From CAVZGO01 sp963774935 (lineage in GTDB: Bacteria > Chloroflexota > Anaerolineae > Anaerolineales > UBA4823), in NCBI GenBank assembly GCA_963774935.1, contig CAVZGO010000004.1, positions 62,001 to 126,000 on the forward strand: a stretch of DNA of 64,000 bases. The letters are read 5' to 3'. The notes beneath the pieces were generated by a model. That model saw nothing but the letters and a program-made list of their open reading frames with translations. It searched no databases and had not been told where the DNA came from. The position numbers and the translations under genes were made by a program. Positions 46,921-56,507 of this stretch are shown here, piece by piece (within the stretch, counting starts at the first letter, position 1; every line of letters begins with the position of its first letter).

Positions 46921-49900
46921 ATGAAAAGCAGTATTCTTAGAATGGTTATCGTAGCCCTGGTGATGGTGCTGGCGTTCACGGCAATGGGAAAACCGCCTGC
47001 CGTTGTCGCCTCGAACCAGGATAGCATCCAAAACCAGATTTCTCCTGAAGGCAGCAACAGCTGGACCAAGCGTGGCCCAACCTTCAACTGGGCTGCCGGG
47101 GAAGCGCCGGAGGTAGGCGCATTGCTTTACGACCGCACCAACGCCAATTATGTCTTCGCTGGCAGCAACCAGGGGGTGTATTTCAGCAGCGACGGCGGTG
47201 AAAACTGGCAGTCGCGCAGCCGCGGTTTGGGCGGTTATGGCGATCTTGTCATTACCAAGATTGCCCAGGATCCAGTCAGCCCCGACACCTTCTACATCAG
47301 TACCTGGGGTTACGGGGTGTTCAAATCGACCAATGAAGGCAATGACTGGGTAAGGTTGACCAATCCGCTTGCCGTCAGCGCGGTCGAGATGCGGCTCCTG
47401 GAAGAATCTGGCGACGAAGCACCGGTAGTGCGCGCCGGTGGACCGAGCGACACTTTCGGTCTGCCGTTCTATCCGCCCGGGCAGGATAAATCGACCATCC
47501 AGCCGAGGGTTGAGCCAACCTCACCCATGCCTCTGGAAGCCGAAGGGATGCCGTTAGGACTATCCTGGACGCCGGTGCGGCATATCTCGATCAACCCTGG
47601 CAACGCCAGCGAGCTGTTTGCCAGCATCTCGAATGGATATGGCGTGTACCGCAGCCCGGATGCCGGCGTCACCTGGACTGAGATCAGTCTTGGACAAGGT
47701 GAATCTGGCAGCGGCTATTTCTATATCTTTGCGCCATCCAACAATCAGATACGCTATACCTCGATTGGCGGTCGCCTGTATAAGTCAACCAATGGCGGCG
47801 CTTCGTGGTCGCCATATTTCACCGCCTTTGGGGATTACGTAGTTTTTTCAGCCGCGATCCATCCCAGCGATCCTAACATCGTGATTGCCGCTACCTGGGG
47901 CAACGGGCTCTGGCGAACGGATAACGGGGGCAGCTCATGGACAAAGGTAGAAAGCGGCTATGCTTATTACCATTCGGTCGCTTTCTCGCCGAGCAACCCC
48001 AATGTGGTCTATGCCGGCAACGATTTGTGGGTATACATCAGCGAAAATGCGGGTGTATCCTGGGTAAATGCGGATAATTCCTACATTGCTTATGCAGTAT
48101 GGGCGATTGTCGATCCACCCCACGCTACCAGAAACGGTGCTGGTGGGGAATAACTACTTCCCGCTCGGAGGGGTATACAAACGCACCAACAAAGCCTCTC
48201 CATTTGTGCTGAAGTACAGCGGGATGATCGATACTTTTGTGCTGGATATTGAGCAGGACCCGCTGGCTTCGAATATCCTCTATGCTGGCACATGGGGCGG
48301 CGGCAGCTTCCGCAGCAATGACAGCGGAGTGACCTGGACGGCAACGAACTCTGTACCGGTTAACTCAGCCAGCGCAGTGCCGTATATCTATGCATTGGAA
48401 GCCGTCCCAGATGGAGGCGGAGGGGTGGTGCTGTATGCCTCCACTTTCTACTCGGATTGGGGCATCTTGCGCAGCACCGACCGCGGCGCAACCTGGACGA
48501 ATGTAGACGACTTGAGTTCCGCCAGCGTGATTTCCTTTGACCTGGAGGCAATGGGCAACAACCCGAACTACCTCGTCGCGGCAACATTCGACGGGATGGA
48601 GTACAGCTACGACGGCGGTGTCACCTGGTACCATGCTGGCGGGTTGACCAATGGTGCGGTGTTGGCGGTGTGCGAATGGGGTACCTCTGGGAATTACATT
48701 GCAGCCACCTATGGCGGTGGCTTATTCTTCTCCAGCGGCGGCACCTACTGGTACGAAGCTAACACAGGCGTCACCAATCCGTATACTTATGATGTTGCCT
48801 GTTCTGCCGATACCCCCGGGCTGGCATATGCAGGCAGTCTGGGAGTTTTCCGCACCCTGGATTATGGTCAGCACTGGCACGCTTATGGTGCAGGCATCCC
48901 TTCGGATTATATCCGCGCTGTAGATATTGTTCCGGGAAGCAGCTACCAGGATGTGTTCGCCAGTTCTAACGCTACCGGCGTCTACCTGATGCCCAAGGGA
49001 CACTGGAGCTGGACGCCAATAAACAGCGGGTTGGGCGAGCTGCGCACGCGTGCCATCCGGGTGGTGGGTACATCACCGAACGTCAAAGCCTTCGTTGGCA
49101 CGAATGGACAGAGCGCGTGGGAGTACTCGGTCACCAGCTGGCCATCCAGCAAGGCACTCTTCCTGCCGATGTCTTACCGGGGTTACACGCGCTTTGCTTC
49201 TACCAGCGATACCTATGAAAATAACGACACACTGGGAAGCGCCTATGCATTGCCTGGACCCGGGAGCTACAACTCCTTCATCTGGAATAGCTCCGACCAG
49301 GACTGGTATCGCATCCCGATCACTACCTCAGGACCGATTACGATCAATCTGGACGAAATCCCCGCAGGGAATGACTATGACATCGAGCTGTACACGGGCA
49401 GCGGGCTGCTGGTGGGCGGCTCCTGGCAAGGGGGCAATACACCCGAAAAAATCGTGTTCCAGCCCATTCAGACCGGATCCTATTACCTGGTTGTCTACTC
49501 ATACTCAGGCAGCTCATCCACTCAGGCTTACCGCATGACAGCGAATTACAACACAGCATACGGCAGCGGCGATATCTGGGGCACCGTCAGCCAGAGCGGG
49601 GCGGTGCAGAGTGGTGTGCCGATCCTGATGATGTATGACAATGGATTTACCTCAACACGGGTGAGCACACTCACAGACGGGGCAGGCAACTACCACTTCC
49701 GCGGTATGCCTGGTACCCCAGTGGGACATACGTATGAGGTGATCTATCCCAATTATGAGAACTACAACACGCGCCTTGCAGCCTGGTACTGCAACTTGCT
49801 GGCAGGTTATCCGGCTGGGATGAGCTACAACATGTGCAATTTCAGTATTGCAACTGTAAACCTCACTTCACCCGCGGCAGGCGCCACGGTGGCTTTGCCG

Positions 49901-50224
49901 GTCACATTCCAGTGGACGCCGCGCAGCTCGACGCCTTATCCCGATAACTACGTTTTTCGGTTGCGTAACAGCGACCAGAGCGCCTATTTTACCAGTGCTG
50001 GGTTGGGAACGGCTGCTAGTTATCCCATGTCCAGCCTGCCTTCCGGTTTTTACACGGGCACGCAGTACCTGTGGGATGTCCTGATCGACCCGCCGGAAGG
50101 TTTTGGCATCCCTTACTATGCACGTTACATTTACTTCTCTTCGGGAGCGATGAATGCGATGCCTGGCAGCCTGCCAGACGAGAAGAACATCGAGCCGCGC
50201 GTCCAGCCCGGTGTGGGAAAGTAG
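46921..50224 (+). CDS. Secreted sortilin-like beta-propeller protein with PPC and Ig-like domains (one frameshift)
   Basis: A signal peptide (MKSSILRMVIVALVMVLAFT) is followed by at least ten BNR/sortilin-type blades with the S-x-D-x-G-x-x-W motif (SSDGGENWQS, SPDAGVTWTE, STNGGASWSP, RTDNGGSSWTK, STDRGATWTN). The frame shifts by one base near 48110-48120, where YAVWAI joins IHPTLPETVLV. The C-terminal part holds a PPC domain (NDTLGSAYALPGPGSYNSFI ... YDIELYTGSG), a carboxypeptidase-regulatory-like domain (TDGAGNYHFRGMPG) and an Ig-like end domain. No catalytic residues. About 1,100 residues. Likely surface binding protein; ligand unknown. Confidence 0.82.
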
Positions 50225-50230
50225 CTGCCT

Positions 50231-50249
50231 CAGCTTTCGATAAAGCTGG
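50231..50249 (+). other. Short hairpin just after the propeller gene
   Basis: CAGCTTT-CGAT-AAAGCTG, a perfect 7-bp stem with a 4-base loop, six bases after the stop codon. A T-poor sequence follows, so it is not a classical terminator. Confidence 0.4.
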
Positions 50250-50276
50250 CTTTGCAGATTGATATTCCGTAACCAT

Positions 50277-50330
50277 GAACTGCACACATGGATTCGTGTG
50301 CCTGATGCAGGTGCAGCATGTGTGCAGTTC
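50277..50330. repeat. Perfect 14-bp inverted repeat in the only larger gap of the locus
   Basis: GAACTGCACACATG (50277-50290) and CATGTGTGCAGTTC (50317-50330) are exact reverse complements separated by 26 bases. No T-tract follows. The 170-base gap (50225-50394) is the longest within the locus, so this may separate transcription units, or be an operator or an mRNA processing site. No clear promoter is visible in the gap. Confidence 0.6.
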
Positions 50331-50394
50331 GCATATTTGAAAATCGACAGAGCATTCTCCAGAGTAAAACAAGTTCGATGGACTGAATGAGAAT

Positions 50395-52566
50395 ATGAAT
50401 GACGTGATTTGTTCACATTGTGGTCGAGTTAACACTGCCAGCGCCAGGTTCTGCGTGGATTGTGGGAATGCGCTGGCGCAGAACGCTGGCCCCGTTTTCG
50501 TCGCACCGTCAGGCACCCAGGGCGGCGGGATGTCTGGGGTATCTGCCTGGTCTCAAGCAGCGGATCAACACCTGCATCCAGGAATAGTGATCTATAACCG
50601 CTACCGCATCGAAAGCCTGCTCGGTAAGGGTGGCTTTGGGGCGGTTTATAAAGCCACGGATCTAAATCTACAGCGAACGTGTGCGGTGAAGGAAAACCTG
50701 GAGTCTGGCACAAACTCACAGCGGCAGTTCGAAAGAGAAGCACGCGTCCTGGCGAATTTGATCCATCCCAACCTGCCGCGCGTGACGGATCATTTCGTGC
50801 TGCCCGGGCAGGGACAGTACCTGGTGATGGATTTTATCGAAGGTGAAAACCTGGAGGAGATTGTCGAACGAAAGGGTGCGGTGGCTTATCCTGAAGCAAT
50901 TGCCTGGATAACGCAGATTGTGGATGCACTGACTTATCTGCACGCCAACCAGCCTCCGGTGATTCACCGCGATGTCAAACCGGCAAACATTCGCATTACC
51001 CCACAAGGAAGAGCGGTACTGGTCGATTTCGGGCTGGTCAAGATGGCTGACCCGACCAAGCCTACCACCACCGGCGCCCAGGCAGTGACGCATGGATACT
51101 CGCCGCCTGAGCAGTATGGTACCGGGCACACCGATCCTCGCTCGGATATTTATGCCCTGGGTGCTACCCTGTATAACATACTCACCGGAGATGTACCGCC
51201 GCCAAGTGTACAGCGCATCGGCAACGAGCAGCTTCCCCGGCTCAGCCATGGCAGTCAGACGATTCCCCCGACAATCGCCCATGCGATTGGGCGGGCAATG
51301 GCATTAGATCCAAACCAGCGTTATCAATCTGCCAAGGAGCTAAAGACTGGTTTATACACACCCATCACACCTCCACCGGTCTTCTCTCCTCCACCGCCGC
51401 CGACGCAAGTCATCCCGCCTCGCAAGCCGCTGTGGATTCTTTGGGTTGGCTTGATTTTATTACTTGCGGTTGCGCTTGGCCTGGGGATAGGCTATATCGT
51501 AAACCGCGGGATTGCCACGCCAACCACTGAACCTCCAGCAAACACGGAGGCTCCTCAAGGCGGCGCAATACCCACGACAGATTTTACGGCAACGGCACCC
51601 CAATTCGACACGGAGACGCCTGAACAACCTCAGGTGACGATTCCTCCAACAATTACTGCTACAGAAATCCCTACCCTGACATTCACAATCCCGCCTCCGC
51701 CGACTGTAGCTCCAACCGATACGCCTTATATCCCCCCATCCGGCGACTATACGCTGGCATTTGCATCAAACCGCTCTGGTCAGGTGATGATTCACTTAAT
51801 GGATCCGGACAATCCTGGAAGCTACCGGATGCTGGAGAACCCTTCAGGATATGACTGGTCACGCCTACCATCTTTCTGCGGCAGCAAGGTAGCAGTCGAA
51901 GCCTGGGATAGCAGCAGTGCTCAAATCCAATGGATTTATCTATTGGATCCGTACGGAGGTGGTGCTCAACGGTTTAATGACCCCAGCTTTAACGCACTTG
52001 GTGTGCCGCGCTGTTCACCAGATAGCCGGTTGATCGCATATTCTGGGAAGAGCGGCAGCAACTGGAGCCTGGTGGTTCGAGAGTATGACGGCGGGTCGCC
52101 TGTTCAGGTTTCCAGCGCCAGGATAGCTGGCTGGGCTTCATGGTTGCCGAGCAACGACCGGTTTTACTTTATGTCCGCTACCGGTGACAATCCCTTCGTC
52201 ATTTCAGAAGCCTACCTCTCAGCAGGAAATTGGTACCAGGGTGCCCAAATAGTCGAGGGAAAATATCCGGCTGTTTCTCCGAATGGGCGCTACCTGGCTT
52301 ATTACTGCAACAACAGCCTGGATATCTGCATCGCTGAGATAAGTCCCTGGCGAGTGATCGCTCAACTGGACGGTGACACCAAGAAGGTCAACGGGCAGGC
52401 CGTGCCGATTTCGTTGATGTGGTCGGGCGACAGCCAGTGGTTGTACTACTCCGCACTGGGTGGGCTTGACTTAGATATCTTTTGCGTTCGACCGGATGGC
52501 TCTTCACCAACGAATATGACCGAAGCCTGGGATTCAGATGAATTTAATCCGGCGCTGCAATGGTAA
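50395..52566 (+). CDS. Zinc ribbon Ser/Thr kinase with extracellular TolB-like propeller
   Basis: A ribbon (CSHCGRVNTASARFCVDCG), a linker and a full kinase domain (GKGGFGAVYKA, Lys99 in CAVKEN, HRDVKPAN, DFG, GYSPPEQYG). One helix (PLWILWVGLILLLAVALGLGI) and a Thr/Pro-rich spacer follow. The last 280 residues are WD40/TolB-type blades (YTLAFASNRSGQVMIHLMDP, GVPRCSPDSRLIAYSGKSGS, YPAVSPNGRYLAYYC, IFCVRPDGSSPTNMTEAWDS). This is the layout of a receptor kinase with a propeller sensor outside. It begins after the hairpin-containing gap. Confidence 0.92.
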   Translation: MNDVICSHCGRVNTASARFCVDCGNALAQNAGPVFVAPSGTQGGGMSGVSAWSQAADQHLHPGIVIYNRYRIESLLGKGGFGAVYKATDLNLQRTCAVKENLESGTNSQRQFEREARVLANLIHPNLPRVTDHFVLPGQGQYLVMDFIEGENLEEIVERKGAVAYPEAIAWITQIVDALTYLHANQPPVIHRDVKPANIRITPQGRAVLVDFGLVKMADPTKPTTTGAQAVTHGYSPPEQYGTGHTDPRSDIYALGATLYNILTGDVPPPSVQRIGNEQLPRLSHGSQTIPPTIAHAIGRAMALDPNQRYQSAKELKTGLYTPITPPPVFSPPPPPTQVIPPRKPLWILWVGLILLLAVALGLGIGYIVNRGIATPTTEPPANTEAPQGGAIPTTDFTATAPQFDTETPEQPQVTIPPTITATEIPTLTFTIPPPPTVAPTDTPYIPPSGDYTLAFASNRSGQVMIHLMDPDNPGSYRMLENPSGYDWSRLPSFCGSKVAVEAWDSSSAQIQWIYLLDPYGGGAQRFNDPSFNALGVPRCSPDSRLIAYSGKSGSNWSLVVREYDGGSPVQVSSARIAGWASWLPSNDRFYFMSATGDNPFVISEAYLSAGNWYQGAQIVEGKYPAVSPNGRYLAYYCNNSLDICIAEISPWRVIAQLDGDTKKVNGQAVPISLMWSGDSQWLYYSALGGLDLDIFCVRPDGSSPTNMTEAWDSDEFNPALQW

Positions 52567-52595
52567 ATCATGCATGCTAGAATCTGGCAAACCCT

Positions 52596-54533
52596 GTGAA
52601 AACCCGAAATAAGCTGCCGCGAGAACAAATTCCAATCCTGGTAATCATCGGGATGCTATCTTGCGTGCTGGTGATCGTCGCGGTTGTGGGAGGCGGCTTA
52701 CTTGCTCGTGAGGGTCTCTTCCGCGAAGATGGCACTGCCGAATCGGTGTTACCGACTGGTACACTCCAGGCTTCTGTCCCCACGCAGATTTTACCAGAAG
52801 AAGGGGTCGAGCCGTCTCCACAGCAGGGTGGCATCCCGGAGTCAACCGAAACGGCGACCCAAACGGTGCAGGAGCCACTGACGACCTCCATTCCCGAAGC
52901 CACTTCTCAGCCAGGGGTAGAACAGCAACAGACAGATGCCTGGGTCGAGCAGACGCTGGCAAGCCTCACATTGCAGCAAAAAATTGGCCAGATGTTGATG
53001 ATGGGAGTGGAAGGTACGTTCATAACACCGCAGACTTGCGATTTTGTTAAGGCTCTGGCTCCGGGGGGTATCGTGTATCGAACCGGCAATGTGGATACCC
53101 CTGATCAGATGTGGGAATATTCTGCTGCACTTCAAAATTGCGCCCAGGCAGGAGGAGTACTGCCGCTGTGGTTGTCGATCGATCATGAAGGGCAATATGT
53201 AAATCGCTTCCAGAGTGGTGTGACGGTTTTTCCAATGGCGATGGCTTTTGGGGCAACGGGTAATCCTCAGGCTGCATACCTGGCAGCACAGGCAGCGGGG
53301 AATGAGCTGGCAACCAGCGGTGTCAACATGGTCCTGGGGCCGGTGGCGGATGTGCTCACCGATTATGATAACAGTGTGATCTCACTGCGCTCATATGGTG
53401 GGGATGCAGGGCAGGTCAGCCAGTTTGTCAGCCAGGCAGTATCTGGCTACCGCCAGGCAGGGATTGCACCGGTCATCAAGCATTTTCCGGGGCATGGCAG
53501 CGTGGCTGAAGATACTCATGAACAAATCGTTGTCGATCCTTCCGACGAGGCGCAAATGAGCCAGGTGCATCTGCCGCCGTTCCAGGCTGGCATTCAGGCC
53601 GGTGCGCCGGTGGTAATGCTGAGCCATGTCGCCTATCCGGCGATCGATCCGGCTAGCCTGCCAGCCAGTCTCTCACCGGCAGTTGTAGCTTACTTGCGTG
53701 AGCAATTGGGCTTCCATGGTATTATCATCACCGACTCGCTTGGGATGGCTGCCATCACCTCGACGAATAACAACCCGGGCGATGCGGCTGTGCAATCGGT
53801 AATGGCTGGAGTCGATATGCTGCTGGTTTCCTCGAATGTGACCACTCAGGCTGCTTACGACAGCTTGCTGGCAGCGGTTGGAGATGGACGAATCTCCGAG
53901 GAAGCGATCAACGGCTCTGTCCGGCGGATTTTGACTGCCAAGCGCCTCTATGGGCTGGACAAATTCCCGACTGCGCGACCAGAAGACCCCACATGGAAAG
54001 CCAACCAGGAGCTGGCAGTGGATGTTGGCCAGGCTGCGGTCAGTGTATTTAGCAATACCGCTGGCCTGGTGCCGATTCCTGATAATGTGCAACGAATACT
54101 TGTGATCAGCCCGGAATACGATTGGGGGTTTGCGCAGGCTTTGCAGGCGCAATTGGGCGCCAAGACGCGAGTTCAGAGCGCAGTTTTCCCCGGTCCATGG
54201 AATGGTGTGATAGAAGATGCAGGCTTGCAGCAAAGTCTGCTGCAAACGGCTAACAACTTCGATATGGTTATCGTCCTGACATGGGAAGCGCACCTGCACC
54301 ACGTAAACCTGGGAGATACCTGGCAGACAGATCTGGTGAATGGATTAATCAGTGCAGGTCAACCCGTGGCGGTTGTGGCGCTCAAGTCTCCGACCGATTG
54401 GTTGGAATTTCCGAATGTGCCAGCCTTCCTGGCGACTTATGGCACAACCTCGGGACAGATCCAAGGCGCAGTGGATGTTCTCTCAGGCAGGCAATCGGCC
54501 ACGGGCAGCAGCCCGCTTCCTGGGCTGCCGTGA
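52596..54533 (+). CDS. Membrane-anchored GH3 hydrolase, NagZ type
   Basis: GTG start at 52596. One N-terminal helix (IPILVIIGMLSCVLVIVAVV), a Pro/Thr/Gln linker to about residue 115, then a glycoside hydrolase family 3 domain. KHFPGHG (Lys295) followed by EDTHEQ gives the Asp-His dyad used as acid/base by NagZ-type beta-N-acetylglucosaminidases, and ITDSLGM carries the nucleophile Asp380. A second domain (about 440-640) resembles the GH3 C-terminal sandwich. The topology puts the enzyme outside. It probably trims N-acetylglucosamine from wall fragments or other glycans; the substrate is inferred. Confidence 0.87.
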   Translation: MKTRNKLPREQIPILVIIGMLSCVLVIVAVVGGGLLAREGLFREDGTAESVLPTGTLQASVPTQILPEEGVEPSPQQGGIPESTETATQTVQEPLTTSIPEATSQPGVEQQQTDAWVEQTLASLTLQQKIGQMLMMGVEGTFITPQTCDFVKALAPGGIVYRTGNVDTPDQMWEYSAALQNCAQAGGVLPLWLSIDHEGQYVNRFQSGVTVFPMAMAFGATGNPQAAYLAAQAAGNELATSGVNMVLGPVADVLTDYDNSVISLRSYGGDAGQVSQFVSQAVSGYRQAGIAPVIKHFPGHGSVAEDTHEQIVVDPSDEAQMSQVHLPPFQAGIQAGAPVVMLSHVAYPAIDPASLPASLSPAVVAYLREQLGFHGIIITDSLGMAAITSTNNNPGDAAVQSVMAGVDMLLVSSNVTTQAAYDSLLAAVGDGRISEEAINGSVRRILTAKRLYGLDKFPTARPEDPTWKANQELAVDVGQAAVSVFSNTAGLVPIPDNVQRILVISPEYDWGFAQALQAQLGAKTRVQSAVFPGPWNGVIEDAGLQQSLLQTANNFDMVIVLTWEAHLHHVNLGDTWQTDLVNGLISAGQPVAVVALKSPTDWLEFPNVPAFLATYGTTSGQIQGAVDVLSGRQSATGSSPLPGLP

Positions 54534-54570
54534 GTTGACTCAAATCCGAAATCATGATTAGAGGGTTCTT

Positions 54571-56484
54571 TTGGTAAAGAATTTCCGATTACGAGACCTG
54601 GCAATTGCACTGCTGCTGGCAAATCTGTGCATGGCGGCAGTGGTGATGGTCTTACTGGTAACATCTGGCTGGACTGGTCCCGGTGGGAATGTCTTTGAGG
54701 CTGGCAGTCAGGGCTCGCTGGGTGAAACCCGACCAGGTCTGGAGGGCACACCCGGAACTGGTGTGCTTGCAGAAATTATTGGAACCCAATCTGCCTTACC
54801 GGTTCTTACGCCTACATTTGGGAGTTCGAATAATCCTATTCCTGTGCCTCCGTCAGCTGAAATCGATCCTGCTGTAGAACAAGCGCTGCAAACGATGAGC
54901 CTGGAGCAAAAAATAGGGCAGCTCGTTATGATTGGCGTCTCAGGCAACGGAAAGACGGAAGGCAACTGTGCCACGGTACAGCAGGTCATGCCAGGGGCGG
55001 TTTTTTATCAAGAAGGTGGAAATGTCAACGATCCAGAACAGCTTCGCCAGTTTTCCAGCGACCTGCAGGGCTGCATCGACCAAACCAGTGCTATACCATT
55101 AATTTTTGCTATTGATCATGAAGGACAGTATATCCACCGGTTTAAAGAACAGGTTACCCACTTTCCGACTGCCCTGGCATTTGGCGCCACCGGAAAACCG
55201 GACCTGGCTCATCAGGCAGCCTATGCCGCCGGACAGGAGCTGGCATACAGCGGCATTAATATGGTGCTTGGACCGGTAGCAGATGTGCTCTTCAATCTGG
55301 ATAGCCTGGTTCTATCGGTGCGCACGTATGGCGGCGAGCCCGGCAAAGTGTCGAACTTTGTCTCCAACGTTGTGGGTGGGTATATTCAAGCTGGAGTGAT
55401 CCCGGTTGTGAAGCACTTCCCTGGGCATGGCGGGGTCTCTGAAGATTCGCATGAGGTCTTACCTGCGGATATGGCGGATCGATCAAGCTTTGAGACAAAC
55501 TATTTGCCGCCTTTCAAAGCGGGATTGGATGCTGGAGCACCCGTTGTGATGCTTGGGCATGTAGCCTTCCCGAACATTACCGGTAACGAAAAGCCAGCAA
55601 CTGTATCGCCAGAGATGATTGGTTTGCTTCGGAACGAAATGGGTTTCCAGGGCGTCATCTTGAGCGATGCAATTGACATGGACGCGTTGCAAGGATTTGG
55701 TGGATCGGTTCCCCAGGCTTCGCTTGAGGCGGTGAAAGCTGGTGTGGATATGATCCTGGTGAACCGTCCAAACCACGCAATTCCGGTTTATGAGCGCCTG
55801 CTGAAGGCTGCCCAGAACGGCGAGCTAACTCAACAGCGGATAGATGATGCGGTGCGGCGGATTCTTCAACTTAAAAAAACCTGGAACCTGCCAGTTCACT
55901 CAATACCTCCTGAGCCAGATTGGGAAGCTCACCGCCAGATTGATATGCAGGCAGGTTATGAAGCCATCACGCTATGCCGCGATAACGCCAATCTAGTACC
56001 GCTGCCTGCGGATAAACGGCGGATATTAATTGTAGGTCCGACTCCTGATTGGCCTTTCTACACAAATCTCATGGAGACAATGAAGACGCGGGGATTTGAG
56101 CCTACGCTTTCTACTTATGAGCTGGTTGCAGCACAGCGGACTGCAGAACAGGAAAATTACATTAAGACACTGCCTGACCAGGCGGCAAATTACGATCTCA
56201 CCATCCTATTTACCTGGGATGGATACATCAATGATATTAAATCTGGCGATCCGTATCAGGTGCGTCTGGTCAAGAAGATGATCGCTCAGGGCGGTCCTGT
56301 GTTGGTAGTGGCATTACGCGCTCCCAATGACATCCTTGGTTTTCCAGATGTCCAGTCCTATATTGCTACTTATGGCCATACCGATGGTGGCCAGCAAGGT
56401 CTAATTGATATCTTATTGGGTGATATACCACCGGTCGGGATTAACCCCCTGCCAGGACTGCCCTGTCAAGTGATTGATTATTAA
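54571..56484 (+). CDS. Membrane-anchored GH3 hydrolase, NagZ type (tandem paralogue)
   Basis: TTG start at 54571 after AGAGGGTTC. The same layout as the gene before it: helix (LAIALLLANLCMAAVVMVLLV), linker, and a GH3 domain with LEQKIGQLVMIGVSG, KHFPGHG (Lys281) with EDSHEV, and ILSDAIDMDAL (nucleophile Asp366). A C-terminal domain follows (RILIVGPTPDWPFYTNLMET). The two enzymes are clearly diverged, so the duplication is not recent; they may differ in glycan preference. Both end in PLPGLP. Confidence 0.87.
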   Translation: MVKNFRLRDLAIALLLANLCMAAVVMVLLVTSGWTGPGGNVFEAGSQGSLGETRPGLEGTPGTGVLAEIIGTQSALPVLTPTFGSSNNPIPVPPSAEIDPAVEQALQTMSLEQKIGQLVMIGVSGNGKTEGNCATVQQVMPGAVFYQEGGNVNDPEQLRQFSSDLQGCIDQTSAIPLIFAIDHEGQYIHRFKEQVTHFPTALAFGATGKPDLAHQAAYAAGQELAYSGINMVLGPVADVLFNLDSLVLSVRTYGGEPGKVSNFVSNVVGGYIQAGVIPVVKHFPGHGGVSEDSHEVLPADMADRSSFETNYLPPFKAGLDAGAPVVMLGHVAFPNITGNEKPATVSPEMIGLLRNEMGFQGVILSDAIDMDALQGFGGSVPQASLEAVKAGVDMILVNRPNHAIPVYERLLKAAQNGELTQQRIDDAVRRILQLKKTWNLPVHSIPPEPDWEAHRQIDMQAGYEAITLCRDNANLVPLPADKRRILIVGPTPDWPFYTNLMETMKTRGFEPTLSTYELVAAQRTAEQENYIKTLPDQAANYDLTILFTWDGYINDIKSGDPYQVRLVKKMIAQGGPVLVVALRAPNDILGFPDVQSYIATYGHTDGGQQGLIDILLGDIPPVGINPLPGLPCQVIDY

Positions 56485-56507
56485 AGAAATCATCAAGGAG
56501 GGATTTT

